Below, in pieces: positions 17,064 through 25,720 of a stretch of DNA of 64,000 nt (position 1 is the first letter of the stretch; each line of letters opens with the position of its first letter). The stretch is from contig USCB01000001.1 of the NCBI GenBank assembly GCA_900553125.1, positions 62,001 through 126,000 of the forward strand, written 5' to 3'. The notes beneath the pieces are model-generated. The model saw only the letters and a program-made list of their open reading frames with translations, did no database searches and was not told the origin of the DNA. A program made the position numbers and the translations under genes. This DNA is from an uncultured Clostridium sp. (GTDB taxonomy: Bacteria; Bacillota; Clostridia; TANB77; CAG-508).

Positions 17064-17421
17064 TGAAAATAAGAAAGTAGGAAATATTGGCGAGGAAATT
17101 AGTTGTAATTTTTTAGAACAAAGAAATTATGAAATTTTAGAGAGAAATTTTAGCTGGAAATATGGTGAAATAGATATAATTGCAAAAGATAAGGATGAAT
17201 ATGTGTTTATTGAAGTGAAAACTAGAAGTAATTTATGTTATGGAAAACCAAGAGAAGCGGTTAATTCATTTAAGAAAAAGAGAATTTACAAAACAGCAAA
17301 ATATTATTTATATAAAAAACATTTAGAAAATGAATATATAAGATTTGATGTGATAGAGGTTTACATACAAAAAAATAAATACAAAATAAATTATTTGAAA
17401 AATGTTGACATAAATTATTGA
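17029..17421 (+). CDS. YraN/UPF0102 family endonuclease-like protein
   Basis: A restriction-endonuclease-like fold protein of unknown exact role, almost always found near dprA or rnhB. The motif is intact: GEIDIIAKDKDEYVFIEVKTRS (D...ExK), preceded by GNIGEEISCNFL. Start uncertain. ATG 17029 has AAGGAAAG upstream and gives 130 residues. The family N-terminus instead aligns near 17059, where GAGGTGAT is followed by ATT, not ATG; GTG 17050 lies inside that site. The gene overlaps the end of dprA. Confidence 0.88.
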   Translation: MEINILEVIFISENKKVGNIGEEISCNFLEQRNYEILERNFSWKYGEIDIIAKDKDEYVFIEVKTRSNLCYGKPREAVNSFKKKRIYKTAKYYLYKKHLENEYIRFDVIEVYIQKNKYKINYLKNVDINY

Positions 17422-17446
17422 TTAAATATGAAAAATATAGTAAAAT
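17418..17446 (+). promoter_or_regulatory. Promoter of rsmA
   Basis: TTGATT (17418-17423), 17-bp spacer, TAAAAT (17441-17446), overlapping the yraN stop codon. It gives a short leader to the ATG at 17466. Confidence 0.6.
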
Positions 17447-17465
17447 ACTTCATAGAGGTATGAAA

Positions 17466-18332
17466 ATGAGTGTTTTAGAAGAAACAAAATTTTTAATGAA
17501 AAAATATAAAATAAAAGCCAATAAAAGTTTAGGTCAAAATTTTTTAATAGATGATACTGTAATAGAAGATATTGTAAATGGTGCTAAAATAGAGCCAGAA
17601 GATTTAGTAATAGAAATAGGTCCAGGATTGGGAAGTATGACAGCTTTATTATTAGAAAAAGCAAAAAAAGTATTATGCGTAGAATTAGATAAAAAAATGG
17701 TAAATATTTTAATAGATAGATTTAAAATATATAAAAACTTTGAAATTATAAATGAAGACATATTAAAAATAGACTTAAAAAAGATAATAGAAAAGGAAAA
17801 ACAAGAAAATCAAATAAAAAACGTAAAAATAGTTGCAAATTTACCATATTATATAACAACACCTATAATAATGAGGCTTTTAGAAGAAAATTTGGATATA
17901 GATAGTATAACTGTAATGATACAAAAAGAAGTTGCAGATAGGCTTATAGAAACACCTGGAGGAAAAAATACAGGAGCAATTACATACACAGTTTATTATT
18001 ATTGTAGCTCAGAAAAAATAAGAGAAGTAGAAAATACAGCATTTGTGCCAATGCCAGAGGTTACATCTGAGGTTATTAATTTAAAATTAAGAAAATCACC
18101 GGCAGTTGATGTAAAAAATAAAAAAGTATTTTTCAATATAATAAAAAGTGCTTTTATGCAGAGAAGAAAAACATTATTAAATGGATTGGTAAATACAGGA
18201 GTTTTTAAGAATAAGGAAGAGGGATTGGAAATTCTAAAAACTTTAAATCTTAAAGAAGATGTAAGAGCAGAAAATCTTACAATTGAAGATTTTTGGAGGA
18301 TTTATAAGTTATTTTATGAGAAAATTAAATAA
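17466..18332 (+). CDS. rsmA: 16S rRNA (adenine1518/1519-N6)-dimethyltransferase
   Basis: KsgA-type enzyme that dimethylates two adenosines in helix 45 of 16S rRNA late in 30S assembly. 288 residues from the chosen start. Motifs: SLGQNFLID near the N-terminus, VIEIGPGLGSMTALLL (SAM binding), and VANLPYYITTPI (the NLPY catalytic motif). AGAGG lies about 7 nt before ATG 17466; an earlier in-frame ATG (17460) is too close. It follows yraN directly but has its own promoter. Confidence 0.96.
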   Translation: MSVLEETKFLMKKYKIKANKSLGQNFLIDDTVIEDIVNGAKIEPEDLVIEIGPGLGSMTALLLEKAKKVLCVELDKKMVNILIDRFKIYKNFEIINEDILKIDLKKIIEKEKQENQIKNVKIVANLPYYITTPIIMRLLEENLDIDSITVMIQKEVADRLIETPGGKNTGAITYTVYYYCSSEKIREVENTAFVPMPEVTSEVINLKLRKSPAVDVKNKKVFFNIIKSAFMQRRKTLLNGLVNTGVFKNKEEGLEILKTLNLKEDVRAENLTIEDFWRIYKLFYEKIK

Positions 18333-18414
18333 TTTATATCGAATATTTAATAAAACTATTTAAATTTAACTGAAAAAATGATATAATAATTCAAAATTGA
18401 GTAAGGAGGTATAT

Positions 18415-19155
18415 ATGAATCAAATTTTAATAACAGAAAAATTATATATAACTCCAGAATTAAAGAGAAAAAAGAAAATGTATAAAGTTAATTTTATAAT
18501 TTCAATAATATTAATAGTTATACTATTTTCATTTTATGCATATGCAGAATACGATAGAAATAAAAGTGAAGGATTGTCACAAGATATATTATCGGAGATT
18601 AGTAATGATGACACAACAATGAGTCGAAATAATGATACATGGATTATAGCATTAGATGGAAACGATGAAGATAATGTTGTAATAAGTGAAGATAGCGAAT
18701 TTGGAAACGTGGAAGAAACATTAGGTTCAGGCGGAACAGATACATATACGGCATCAGATGGAAAAAAATATACAACTGTAGGAATGATAAATATACCATC
18801 AATAAATGTTAATTATCCAATTTTATCAAAAACGACAGATAGTTTACTAAAAGTTTCTGTATGTAAATTCTGGGGAAGTGACCCAAATCAAGTTGGAAAC
18901 TTATGTATTGCAGGACATAACTATAGAAATAAAAGATTTTTCAGTAAAGTTCCAACTTTAACAGTAGGGGACATTATAGAAATAACAGATGTAAATAAGA
19001 AAACACTAAAATATTCAGTTTATGACAAATATACTGTCGACCCAGAAGATACAAGTTGTACAAGTCAGATAACAAATGGAAAGAAAATTGTAACATTAAT
19101 AACTTGTACAAATGATAGTAAACAAAGAGTAATTGTTAAAGCAGAGGCAATATAA
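18415..19155 (+). CDS. Sortase (class B/D-like transpeptidase)
   Basis: Membrane-anchored cysteine transpeptidase that joins LPxTG proteins to the cell wall. One N-terminal transmembrane helix (about residues 24-44), a Ser/Asp-rich linker, then the sortase barrel (VGMINIPSINVNYPIL onward). The catalytic His is in CIAGHNYRN, the catalytic Cys in LITCTN, and Arg in KQRVIVKA. AAGGAGG fixes the start at 18415. A terminator follows. With the sortase at 36172 it is a candidate partner of the LPKTG adhesin at 25721. Confidence 0.92.
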   Translation: MNQILITEKLYITPELKRKKKMYKVNFIISIILIVILFSFYAYAEYDRNKSEGLSQDILSEISNDDTTMSRNNDTWIIALDGNDEDNVVISEDSEFGNVEETLGSGGTDTYTASDGKKYTTVGMINIPSINVNYPILSKTTDSLLKVSVCKFWGSDPNQVGNLCIAGHNYRNKRFFSKVPTLTVGDIIEITDVNKKTLKYSVYDKYTVDPEDTSCTSQITNGKKIVTLITCTNDSKQRVIVKAEAI

Positions 19156-19156
19156 A

Positions 19157-19198
19157 AAATATCTTTTCGAATAATATAAAAAATTCGAAAAGATATTT
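19157..19198 (+). terminator. Rho-independent terminator
   Basis: AAATATCTTTTCGAAT pairs with ATTCGAAAAGATATTT (16 bp), followed by ATTTTTGG. It may act both ways between the sortase (+) and the HTH gene (-). Confidence 0.85.
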
Positions 19199-19211
19199 AT
19201 TTTTGGATAAA

Positions 19212-19448
19212 TTAATCTTGTTCAACTTCGTTAAAAATTGGGTCACTGAAGAATTCGATTAAAGTTATGTTGAAACCTTCGCAAACATGTAGCAAAGTAT
19301 CCAATTTTAAAAGTTCTGTTGTTCCGTTCATAAAAGAACATAAAGTAGAACGTGGAATTCCAGAAGCTTTAAACAATGCCCAAATAGACATGTTATTTTT
19401 ATCTAAATAATAACGCATACGTGTGCGTATAGCATCTGCTAAAGTCAT
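19212..19448 (-). CDS. Small HTH (XRE-type) regulator
   Basis: 78 residues, a single helix-turn-helix domain: NNMSIWALFKASGIPRSTLCSFMNG is the HTH core, followed by LLKLDTLLHVCEGFNITLIEFFSDP, typical of small phage- or toxin-type repressors. Target unknown. GAGGTGAT precedes the ATG at 19448 by 4-5 nt; the GTG at 19457 lies inside that site. It converges with the sortase gene and is divergent from the flavoprotein at 19603. Confidence 0.85.
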   Translation of the reverse strand: MTLADAIRTRMRYYLDKNNMSIWALFKASGIPRSTLCSFMNGTTELLKLDTLLHVCEGFNITLIEFFSDPIFNEVEQD

Positions 19449-19602
19449 ATAAATCACCTCTATTTTTTTATAAAAAGTATAACAAGAAAAATGTCGAAAA
19501 TAGTCTATTTAACCGGACTTGAGGGTACTTTTTGTACACAAAATAGATTTGTTTTATATTAGTTTTGACAAAAAAATAATAAATATTCAAAGGAATGATT
19601 AA

Positions 19603-20844
19603 GTGAAAAGAGTTGTAATAATAGGAGCTGGAGCATCAGGATTGATAAGTTCAATTTTTGCCAGAAAAAATAAAAATGATGTTACAGTGTTGGAAAAAAA
19701 TGAAATATGTGGTAAAAAAATTTTAATGACAGGAAATGGAAGATGTAATTTTTGGAATGAGGATCAAAACTTAGTGCATTATAGGAGTAATAATTTTGAG
19801 AAAATAGAAAAAATCCTAAATAAAAATAATCAAATAAAAATTCTTGATTTTTTTAAAAAAATAGGAATCGAACCAAAGATAAAAAATGGGTATTATTATC
19901 CTTATTCTAATCAGGCAGTAAGTATACAGCAAGCACTAATTTTAGAGGCTCAAAAACAAGGTGTTAAAATCAGAAATAAATCAAATGTGATTGATGTAGA
20001 GAAAAATAAAAATGAATTTGAAATTTTTTTAGAAAATGGCGAAAAAATAAAATCCGATGTTGTGATTATAGCTACAGGTTCTAAAGCAATACCTAAAACA
20101 GGTTCAGACGGTTTGGGGTATGAATTATGTAGAAAATTTAATCATTCGATTATAAAGCCATTGCCAGCTCTAGTTCAACTAAAAACGGGTGGAAAATTTT
20201 TGAAGGAGTGGGCTGGTATAAGAGCTGATGTTTCAATAGGTTTGATTGAAAATAATAAAAAAATAGCAGAGGAAAAGGGGGAAATTCAGCTTACTAATTA
20301 TGGAATAAGTGGTATATGTGTATTCAATTTAAGTGGTAGAGTTTCAAGAGGATTAGAAGAAAATAAAAAAGAAAAAGTTCAAATTAATTTTTTGAAAGGT
20401 TTAAATATAAAAACTTTAGATGAATTTATCATCTGGCTGGATAATAGAGATGAAGTCATGAAAAATAGGACTATATATCAATTGTTAGAAGGTGTACTTA
20501 ATTATAAACTTGTAAATGTTTTATTAAAATTATCCAAAGTAAGAAGTCAAGATAAATGGAAAGATATTGATAATAATTTAAAAATTGCGATTGCTAAAAA
20601 TATTGTTAGTTTGGAATTAGATATAATAGGGACAAATTCATTTGAACAATGTCAAGTTTGTTCAGGTGGAGTTCCATTATGTGAGATAAATGAGTATACA
20701 ATGGAATCTAAAAAAGAAAATGGATTATATATAATAGGTGAGGTTTTAGATGTAGATGGTGATTGCGGAGGATATAACCTAGAATGGGCATGGATTACAG
20801 GCATGGTTTCAGGAACCAATATACAAATTACAGATAAATTATAG
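19603..20844 (+). CDS. BaiN/RdsA (HI0933)-family NAD(P)/FAD-dependent oxidoreductase
   Basis: 413 residues. N-terminal dinucleotide-binding motif VVIIGAGASGLISSIFARK, the family signature GKKILMTGNGRCNFWN, and a C-terminal FAD contact LDVDGDCGGYNLEWAWITG. One characterised relative reduces bile-acid intermediates, but most members have no known substrate. The start is GTG with AAAGGA upstream. It sits 42 nt before a second flavoprotein and is probably cotranscribed with it. Confidence 0.88.
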   Translation: MKRVVIIGAGASGLISSIFARKNKNDVTVLEKNEICGKKILMTGNGRCNFWNEDQNLVHYRSNNFEKIEKILNKNNQIKILDFFKKIGIEPKIKNGYYYPYSNQAVSIQQALILEAQKQGVKIRNKSNVIDVEKNKNEFEIFLENGEKIKSDVVIIATGSKAIPKTGSDGLGYELCRKFNHSIIKPLPALVQLKTGGKFLKEWAGIRADVSIGLIENNKKIAEEKGEIQLTNYGISGICVFNLSGRVSRGLEENKKEKVQINFLKGLNIKTLDEFIIWLDNRDEVMKNRTIYQLLEGVLNYKLVNVLLKLSKVRSQDKWKDIDNNLKIAIAKNIVSLELDIIGTNSFEQCQVCSGGVPLCEINEYTMESKKENGLYIIGEVLDVDGDCGGYNLEWAWITGMVSGTNIQITDKL

Positions 20845-20886
20845 GTTATAGGTTGCCTTTCTAACCTAAATATTTTTATAAAAGGA

Positions 20887-22509
20887 GTGCATGATTATAA
20901 AAATCATGTGAATGAATTAATGATTAGACTAAGACAGATAAATTTAAATGTAAATTCAGAAGAATCTGATATTATAGAAAAATGTGCCAAAAAATTAAAA
21001 ATAGATGTAGAAAAAATAAAGAATTATAAAATAATAAAAAAATCAATAGATGCTAGAAATAAGAGTGAAATTCTATATTGTTATGAACTTAATATAGAAT
21101 TAAAAGATAAAAAGATAGAAAAAGAAGTTCTAAAAAAAGCAAACTCCAAAGATATTTTTGAAGCACCTATAGAAGAATATGTATTTGAAGAATTAAATTT
21201 GAAAAAACTAGATTACAGGCCAGTAATTGTAGGTTCTGGACCTGCCGGACTATTTACAGCATATATGCTTGCAAAAAATGGTTTAAAACCTTTGATTTTA
21301 GAAAGAGGAGATGAGATAAATAAAAGAGTAAAAAAGGTAGAACAATTTTGGGATAAAGGTGTTCTTGATACAGAATCAAATGTACAATTTGGAGAAGGTG
21401 GAGCTGGTACTTTTTCAGATGGCAAGTTAAATACTTTAGTTAAAGATAAAAAATATAGAAATAAAAGGGTGTTAGAAATATTTGTGGAAATGGGAGCACC
21501 TGAGGAGATTTTATATTTGAATAAGCCTCATATAGGAACTGATTTATTAAGAAATGTAATAATCAATTTAAGAAATAAAATAATTGAAATGGGTGGAGAA
21601 ATAAAATATAATTCTTGTTTAACTAATATAGATATACAAGATGAGAAGATGAAAAGTATAGAAATAAATAACCAACAAAAAATTGAAACAAACATATTAG
21701 TTTTAGCAATAGGTCATAGTGCAAGAGATACATTTAAAATGTTAAATGAAAATAAGGTTTCTATGGAGCCTAAGCCATTTGCGGTAGGTGTTCGAGTTCA
21801 ACATCCACAGGATATGATAAATACATCACAATATGGTGAATTTAAGAGTATGCTTTTACCTGCATCATATAAATTAACATATCATTCTAATAATGGAAGA
21901 GGTGTATATTCATTTTGTATGTGTCCAGGGGGATATGTAGTTAATTCATCATCTGAAAAAGGGAGGCTTGCAATAAATGGTATGAGTAATCATAAAAGAG
22001 ATTCAGAAAATGCGAATTCTGCAATTGTTGTTACTGTTACACCAAATGATTTCGATAATGAACTTTTTGGAGGTTTAAGATTTCAGGAAAAATTAGAAGA
22101 AAAAGCTTATATAGTAGGTGATGGAAAGATACCTGTTCAGCTACTAGGAGATTTTATGAAAAATAAAAATACAGAAGATTTTGGAAAAGTTAAGCCAGTG
22201 TTTAAAGGAGAATATAAATTTTCAAATTTACAAGAAATATTTCCAAAATTTATGGTTGAATCTTTAAAAGAGGCTTTTGGAGATTTTGACAAAAAAATCA
22301 AAGGATTTGCTAGAAAAGATGCAATTATTGCGGCAATAGAAACTAGAACATCATCTCCTGTTAGAATATTAAGAAATACAGATGGACAAAGTAATATAAA
22401 AGGAATATATCCAGCAGGAGAAGGCGCTGGGTATGCTGGTGGAATAATGTCAGCTGCGATGGACGGAATAAAAACGGCAGAAAAAATAATGTATTTACTT
22501 TCACAATAA
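20887..22509 (+). CDS. FAD-dependent dehydrogenase, COG2509 family
   Basis: 540 residues in the longest frame. An N-terminal roughly 100-residue domain precedes a dinucleotide fold (PVIVGSGPAGLFTAYMLAKNG), the family segment VQFGEGGAGTFSDGKLNT, and a C-terminal GIYPAGEGAGYAGGIMSAAMDG. Members are widespread and of unknown substrate. The start is unclear. GTG 20887 overlaps its own AAAGGAG, while ATG 20920 matches the family N-terminus (MIRLRQINL) but lacks a clear site. An out-of-frame ATG (20891) after the AAAGGAG opens a six-codon frame. Confidence 0.88.
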   Translation: MHDYKNHVNELMIRLRQINLNVNSEESDIIEKCAKKLKIDVEKIKNYKIIKKSIDARNKSEILYCYELNIELKDKKIEKEVLKKANSKDIFEAPIEEYVFEELNLKKLDYRPVIVGSGPAGLFTAYMLAKNGLKPLILERGDEINKRVKKVEQFWDKGVLDTESNVQFGEGGAGTFSDGKLNTLVKDKKYRNKRVLEIFVEMGAPEEILYLNKPHIGTDLLRNVIINLRNKIIEMGGEIKYNSCLTNIDIQDEKMKSIEINNQQKIETNILVLAIGHSARDTFKMLNENKVSMEPKPFAVGVRVQHPQDMINTSQYGEFKSMLLPASYKLTYHSNNGRGVYSFCMCPGGYVVNSSSEKGRLAINGMSNHKRDSENANSAIVVTVTPNDFDNELFGGLRFQEKLEEKAYIVGDGKIPVQLLGDFMKNKNTEDFGKVKPVFKGEYKFSNLQEIFPKFMVESLKEAFGDFDKKIKGFARKDAIIAAIETRTSSPVRILRNTDGQSNIKGIYPAGEGAGYAGGIMSAAMDGIKTAEKIMYLLSQ

Positions 22510-22517
22510 ATGGTGTT

Positions 22518-22541
22518 AGAGGCTATAATATTATAGCCTCT
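22518..22541 (+). terminator. Palindromic terminator
   Basis: AGAGGCTATAATATTATAGCCTCT, a perfect 24-nt palindrome after the dehydrogenase stop, followed by TTAG; the T tract is weak. Confidence 0.65.
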
Positions 22542-22570
22542 TTAGCGAATTTCAAGAAAAATAAAGAGAG

Positions 22571-22924
22571 TTATTTTCTATTAAGTACAAAGGCTAATTC
22601 TTTAAGCATATCAAGTGCCCACATAAGTTCTTTTTCATCATATTTTTGTAAGAAAATTCTGGTTGTATTTAAAATATTGTCATCTAATCCGAAAAGTATG
22701 TAATCTGTGGTATGACCGGAAATATCTCTAAGTAGTTTTATACTTCTATAGGTTAAGTTACTCTTGCCTTCTTCAACAAGTCCAAGAAATTGACTTGATA
22801 TTCCAATCTTTTTAGCTAAATCTGTTTTGTTTAGTCGAAGTTCATTTTCTCTGATATTTTTAATTCTTTTACCTCTCAATATTTGTTCTTGTTTTTCAGC
22901 ACTAACATCAAAATTTTTACTCAT
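22571..22924 (-). CDS. XRE-family transcriptional regulator
   Basis: 117 residues. The N-terminal HTH is complete (GKRIKNIRENELRLNKTDLAKKIGISSQFLGLVEEGKSNLT and on) and the C-terminal part is helical, possibly for oligomerisation. GGGGGG precedes the ATG. The gene is divergent from the Spo0A-like regulator at 23053. The 128-bp interval contains CAACAT (22951-22956) and ATGTTG (22969-22974), a possible operator for either protein. Confidence 0.88.
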   Translation of the reverse strand: MSKNFDVSAEKQEQILRGKRIKNIRENELRLNKTDLAKKIGISSQFLGLVEEGKSNLTYRSIKLLRDISGHTTDYILFGLDDNILNTTRIFLQKYDEKELMWALDMLKELAFVLNRK

Positions 22925-23052
22925 AAATATCCCCCCTTTATTTAATTTTACAACATAATAAACACAAAATGTTGGTGAAAAATAATGTGTACATATAGTA
23001 AAACGTGAGATTTTATGGTATAAAAATAAAAAACAAAAGAGGGGGACTATTT

Positions 23053-23841
23053 ATGGAAAATAAACCTATGAAAATTTTAATTATAGAAGATGATATTAAT
23101 GATTGTAACTCATTTAAGGAATGTGAGAAGAAAAGAGATGATATTGAAATAGTTGCAATGACTGATTCAGATGTGGAAGGCTTAAAGCTTGTAAAAGCAA
23201 AAAGACCTGAAGGAATAATACTTGATTTAGAACTTAATAATAGTTCTAATGGAAGTATTGATTCTCTGAATTTTGTGACTAATTTAAAGAAATTGAATTT
23301 GAATTATGAACCTATAGTAATAGTAACAACTCATGTAAATTCAAAAAGAACCTATGAAATTTTACATAGGGATGGTGTGGATATGATACTTTATAAGGAT
23401 AATCCTAAGTATTCTAGTGACCATGTATTGAATAATTTTATTAATTTGAGAAAGACGGAGAATTTTGCGACAAAGCTTTCTATTGAAGAGGTTTTGGCAG
23501 ATGAGAAAAATAGAATTTTGAATATTTTGAATGATGAAATGGAGTTAATTGGTGTGACTTCTAAATTGAAAGGTAGGGATTATATTCAAGATGCTATATT
23601 GTTCTTGATTCAGGAAGAGGGCAGTAATATGAATGTTATTCAGTATTTGGTTAATAAGTATAAGAAATCTAGTACTACTATTACCAATGGGATTCAAAAT
23701 GCGATTATTCGTGCATGGAGAGTTACGCCTCCAGATGATTTGGAGAAGTATTATACTGCTAGAGTGAATTATGAAACTGGTGTGCCAACTCCGATGGAGT
23801 TTATATATTATTATGTTAATAAAATAAAGATGAAATTGTAA
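23053..23841 (+). CDS. Response regulator with a Spo0A-like C-terminal DNA-binding domain
   Basis: 262 residues from the chosen start (GGGGG upstream). The receiver domain (residues 1-130) has the acidic pair EDD at 12-14, phospho-acceptor Asp58 in IILDLEL, and IVIVTTHV. The C-terminal part (GVTSKLKGRDYIQDAI, YLVNKYKKSSTTITNGIQNAIIRAW) matches the Spo0A effector domain, whose recognition helix is the TTxxxVExAIRxAIexAW segment, though it is clearly diverged. It is therefore a Spo0A paralogue rather than certain Spo0A. It lies upstream of the peptide and kinase genes at 24018 and 24183. Confidence 0.78.
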   Translation: MENKPMKILIIEDDINDCNSFKECEKKRDDIEIVAMTDSDVEGLKLVKAKRPEGIILDLELNNSSNGSIDSLNFVTNLKKLNLNYEPIVIVTTHVNSKRTYEILHRDGVDMILYKDNPKYSSDHVLNNFINLRKTENFATKLSIEEVLADEKNRILNILNDEMELIGVTSKLKGRDYIQDAILFLIQEEGSNMNVIQYLVNKYKKSSTTITNGIQNAIIRAWRVTPPDDLEKYYTARVNYETGVPTPMEFIYYYVNKIKMKL

Positions 23842-23858
23842 TTTTTTTGAAGATTTTA

Positions 23859-23897
23859 AAAAGAGAACGTTCAACCGAATGAACGTTCTCTTTTTTT
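23859..23897 (+). terminator. Rho-independent terminator
   Basis: AAAAGAGAACGTTCA pairs with TGAACGTTCTCTTTT around ACCGAA, then a long T tract. It ends the Spo0A-like transcript. A second hairpin built on AAATACC/GGTATTT follows at about 23937-23971. Confidence 0.9.
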
Positions 23898-24017
23898 ACC
23901 ATTTTTTGTGTTTTTTTGCCATTTTTTTTTATCACGAAATACCGCTAGATTTAGCACTTTTGGTGGTATTTTTATATTACAGATTTGAACATGTGATGAA
24001 GAAAGGTGGTGGGGGAA

Positions 24018-24065
24018 ATGGATTGGTATGAAGAAATGATACGTTGGATAAAAAAATGGTTATAA
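24018..24065 (+). CDS. 15-residue amphipathic peptide gene (candidate signal or PSM-like peptide)
   Basis: Encodes MDWYEEMIRWIKKWL. AAGGTGG at 24003-24009 is 8 nt before the ATG, a well-placed ribosome binding site, and a perfect terminator starts 8 nt after the stop, so it has the anatomy of a real tiny gene. Three Trp, Met and Ile line one face of a helix, with Asp/Glu at the N-terminal half and Arg/Lys towards the end. There is no Cys for a thiolactone and no signal peptide. It lies between a Spo0A-like regulator and a polytopic kinase, so a signalling role is inferred. Confidence 0.55.
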   Translation: MDWYEEMIRWIKKWL

Positions 24066-24072
24066 GAATTAG

Positions 24073-24106
24073 AAAAGATGAAATGTTTATTGGCATTTCA
24101 TCTTTT
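24073..24106 (+). terminator. Rho-independent terminator after the peptide gene
   Basis: AAAAGATGAAATG pairs with CATTTCATCTTTT around TTTATTGG, followed by TATTATTA. It isolates the tiny gene from the kinase. Confidence 0.85.
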
Positions 24107-24129
24107 TATTATTATGAAAACTTTTTTTC

Positions 24130-24158
24130 TTGAATTTGATTAAAATTTAATATATAAT
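24130..24158 (+). promoter_or_regulatory. Promoter of the sensor kinase
   Basis: TTGAAT (24130-24135), 17-bp spacer, TATAAT (24153-24158), 25 bp before the ATG. Confidence 0.7.
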
Positions 24159-24182
24159 TCGAATAAAGGTGGTGAATTTTTT

Positions 24183-25601
24183 ATGAGCAATTTAAATTTT
24201 ATATTTGAAAATAGCAAAACAGAAGTAATATTAAATGGGATAAAATTGATTATGATGACAATGTTTATTTATTATACAAATTTTAAAATTATAAATAAGA
24301 AATTAGAGGTTAATATATTTAGATTTTTAGAAATTATTTTAATTGCCATAATAAGTCTAATATTTAAACTTAAGGTAAGTTTTGAAACAGAAATAATATT
24401 TTTGTTATTTATGATAAGTATGTTATTTTCACGTTACAAAGTTAATAATACGGTAACAGTTACTATAATATCATTTGTGATAAATTATAGTATATTGATA
24501 GCAGCATCCATTTTAAATTTTGTATTGAACAAAATAATATTGATAAACAATGATTATATAAACTTATTAACTATAATTTTGTTTCAAATTATATTATTAT
24601 ATAAAGTTCTGAATACAAAAAGATTTAAGAATGGAGTTTATTTTATAAAGGATGATACTAAAAATGATTATATGGATGTGTTAGTACTAAATATCTGTAT
24701 TATTTCAATATTTTCAATTATTTTATTGTCATTTGACAGTATAGAAATAAATATGAAAATATTTCCAATTTTAATTATTGGAATAATAGCCTTAGTTATT
24801 ACAGTTGGAAAAATTATTCAGTTATATTATAAACAAAAGTTACTAATAAACGATTTAAATGAAACAAAAGATGAGTTAGCTGCAAGAAATAAAGAGATAG
24901 AGAAATTAGAAAATGAAAATTTAAATTTTAGTAAGATTAGCCATTCATTAGCTCATAAACAAAAATCTTTAGAACATAAAATAGATGAATTATTATTAAA
25001 TTCAGAAATTGCCGGAGAAATAGATGTAAGGGATAGATTAGAAGAAATATCAAAAAAATTATATAAAACACCAATTGTAAAATTGGATAAAACCGGAATA
25101 ACGCAAGTAGATGATATGTTGAATGTCATGCAATCTGAATGTATAAAGAATAATATTGAATTTGATTTGCAGATAATTGGAAATGTATACCATATTATAA
25201 ATAATATAGTTACTGTTGATGAGTTAGAAATTTTAATTGCTGACCATGTGAAAGATGCAATAATAGCTATAAATCATACAGATAATGTAAATAGAAGTAT
25301 TTTAGTACGTTTAGGTAAGATTGATGACTGTTATGGATTGTACATTCATGATTCTGGTATTGAGTTTGAAAAGGAAACTTTGGAGAAATTAGGAAAAGAA
25401 CCTATTACTACACATAAGAGTGAAGGTGGTACAGGTATGGGATTTATGAATACTTTTGATACTCTTAAAAAGTGTAAAGGTAGTTTGATTATTAATGAGA
25501 TTGGTAAGCCATCTAAAGATAATTTTACGAAAATTGTTATGATAAGATTTGATGGAAAGAACGAATTTAGGGTGATTTCATATAGAGAAAATAACGATTG
25601 A
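24183..25601 (+). CDS. Polytopic membrane sensor histidine kinase (AgrC/GHKL-like)
   Basis: 472 residues. The first about 210 form six or so hydrophobic helices, then a coiled coil (about 220-250, NDLNETKDELAARNKEIEKLENEN), a putative His box (KISHSLAHKQKSLEHKI), and a GHKL-type ATPase region with EGGTGMGFMNTF as the G box. The N box is diverged (ADHVKDAIIAI). The topology resembles AgrC peptide receptors. AAAGGTGGTGA precedes the ATG, nearly the same site as the 15-residue peptide gene upstream. The likely partner is the Spo0A-like regulator at 23053. Confidence 0.8.
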   Translation: MSNLNFIFENSKTEVILNGIKLIMMTMFIYYTNFKIINKKLEVNIFRFLEIILIAIISLIFKLKVSFETEIIFLLFMISMLFSRYKVNNTVTVTIISFVINYSILIAASILNFVLNKIILINNDYINLLTIILFQIILLYKVLNTKRFKNGVYFIKDDTKNDYMDVLVLNICIISIFSIILLSFDSIEINMKIFPILIIGIIALVITVGKIIQLYYKQKLLINDLNETKDELAARNKEIEKLENENLNFSKISHSLAHKQKSLEHKIDELLLNSEIAGEIDVRDRLEEISKKLYKTPIVKLDKTGITQVDDMLNVMQSECIKNNIEFDLQIIGNVYHIINNIVTVDELEILIADHVKDAIIAINHTDNVNRSILVRLGKIDDCYGLYIHDSGIEFEKETLEKLGKEPITTHKSEGGTGMGFMNTFDTLKKCKGSLIINEIGKPSKDNFTKIVMIRFDGKNEFRVISYRENND

Positions 25602-25660
25602 AATATAAGATTGTAATATAAATGTAAAGAAAATGTAATATTTAATTCATATTATAATTG

Positions 25661-25689
25661 TTGAAAAAATATACATGATTTGCTATACT
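25661..25689 (+). promoter_or_regulatory. Promoter of the adhesin gene
   Basis: TTGAAA (25661-25666), 17-bp spacer, TATACT (25684-25689), 31 bp before the start codon. Confidence 0.75.
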
Positions 25690-25720
25690 AAAACTAGAAT
25701 AAAAAAGAGAGGGATAAATT

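Noticed and set aside
17463..17465. Upstream in-frame ATG codons (17418 frame, 17460) as the rsmA start
   Set aside because: They overlap the promoter or the ribosome binding site; ATG 17466 has correct spacing and the family N-terminus.
20891..20911. Six-codon out-of-frame ATG frame (MIIKIM) after AAAGGAG before the COG2509 gene, as a leader peptide
   Set aside because: Possible, but the spacing is short and nothing else (terminator, regulatory hairpin) supports attenuation.
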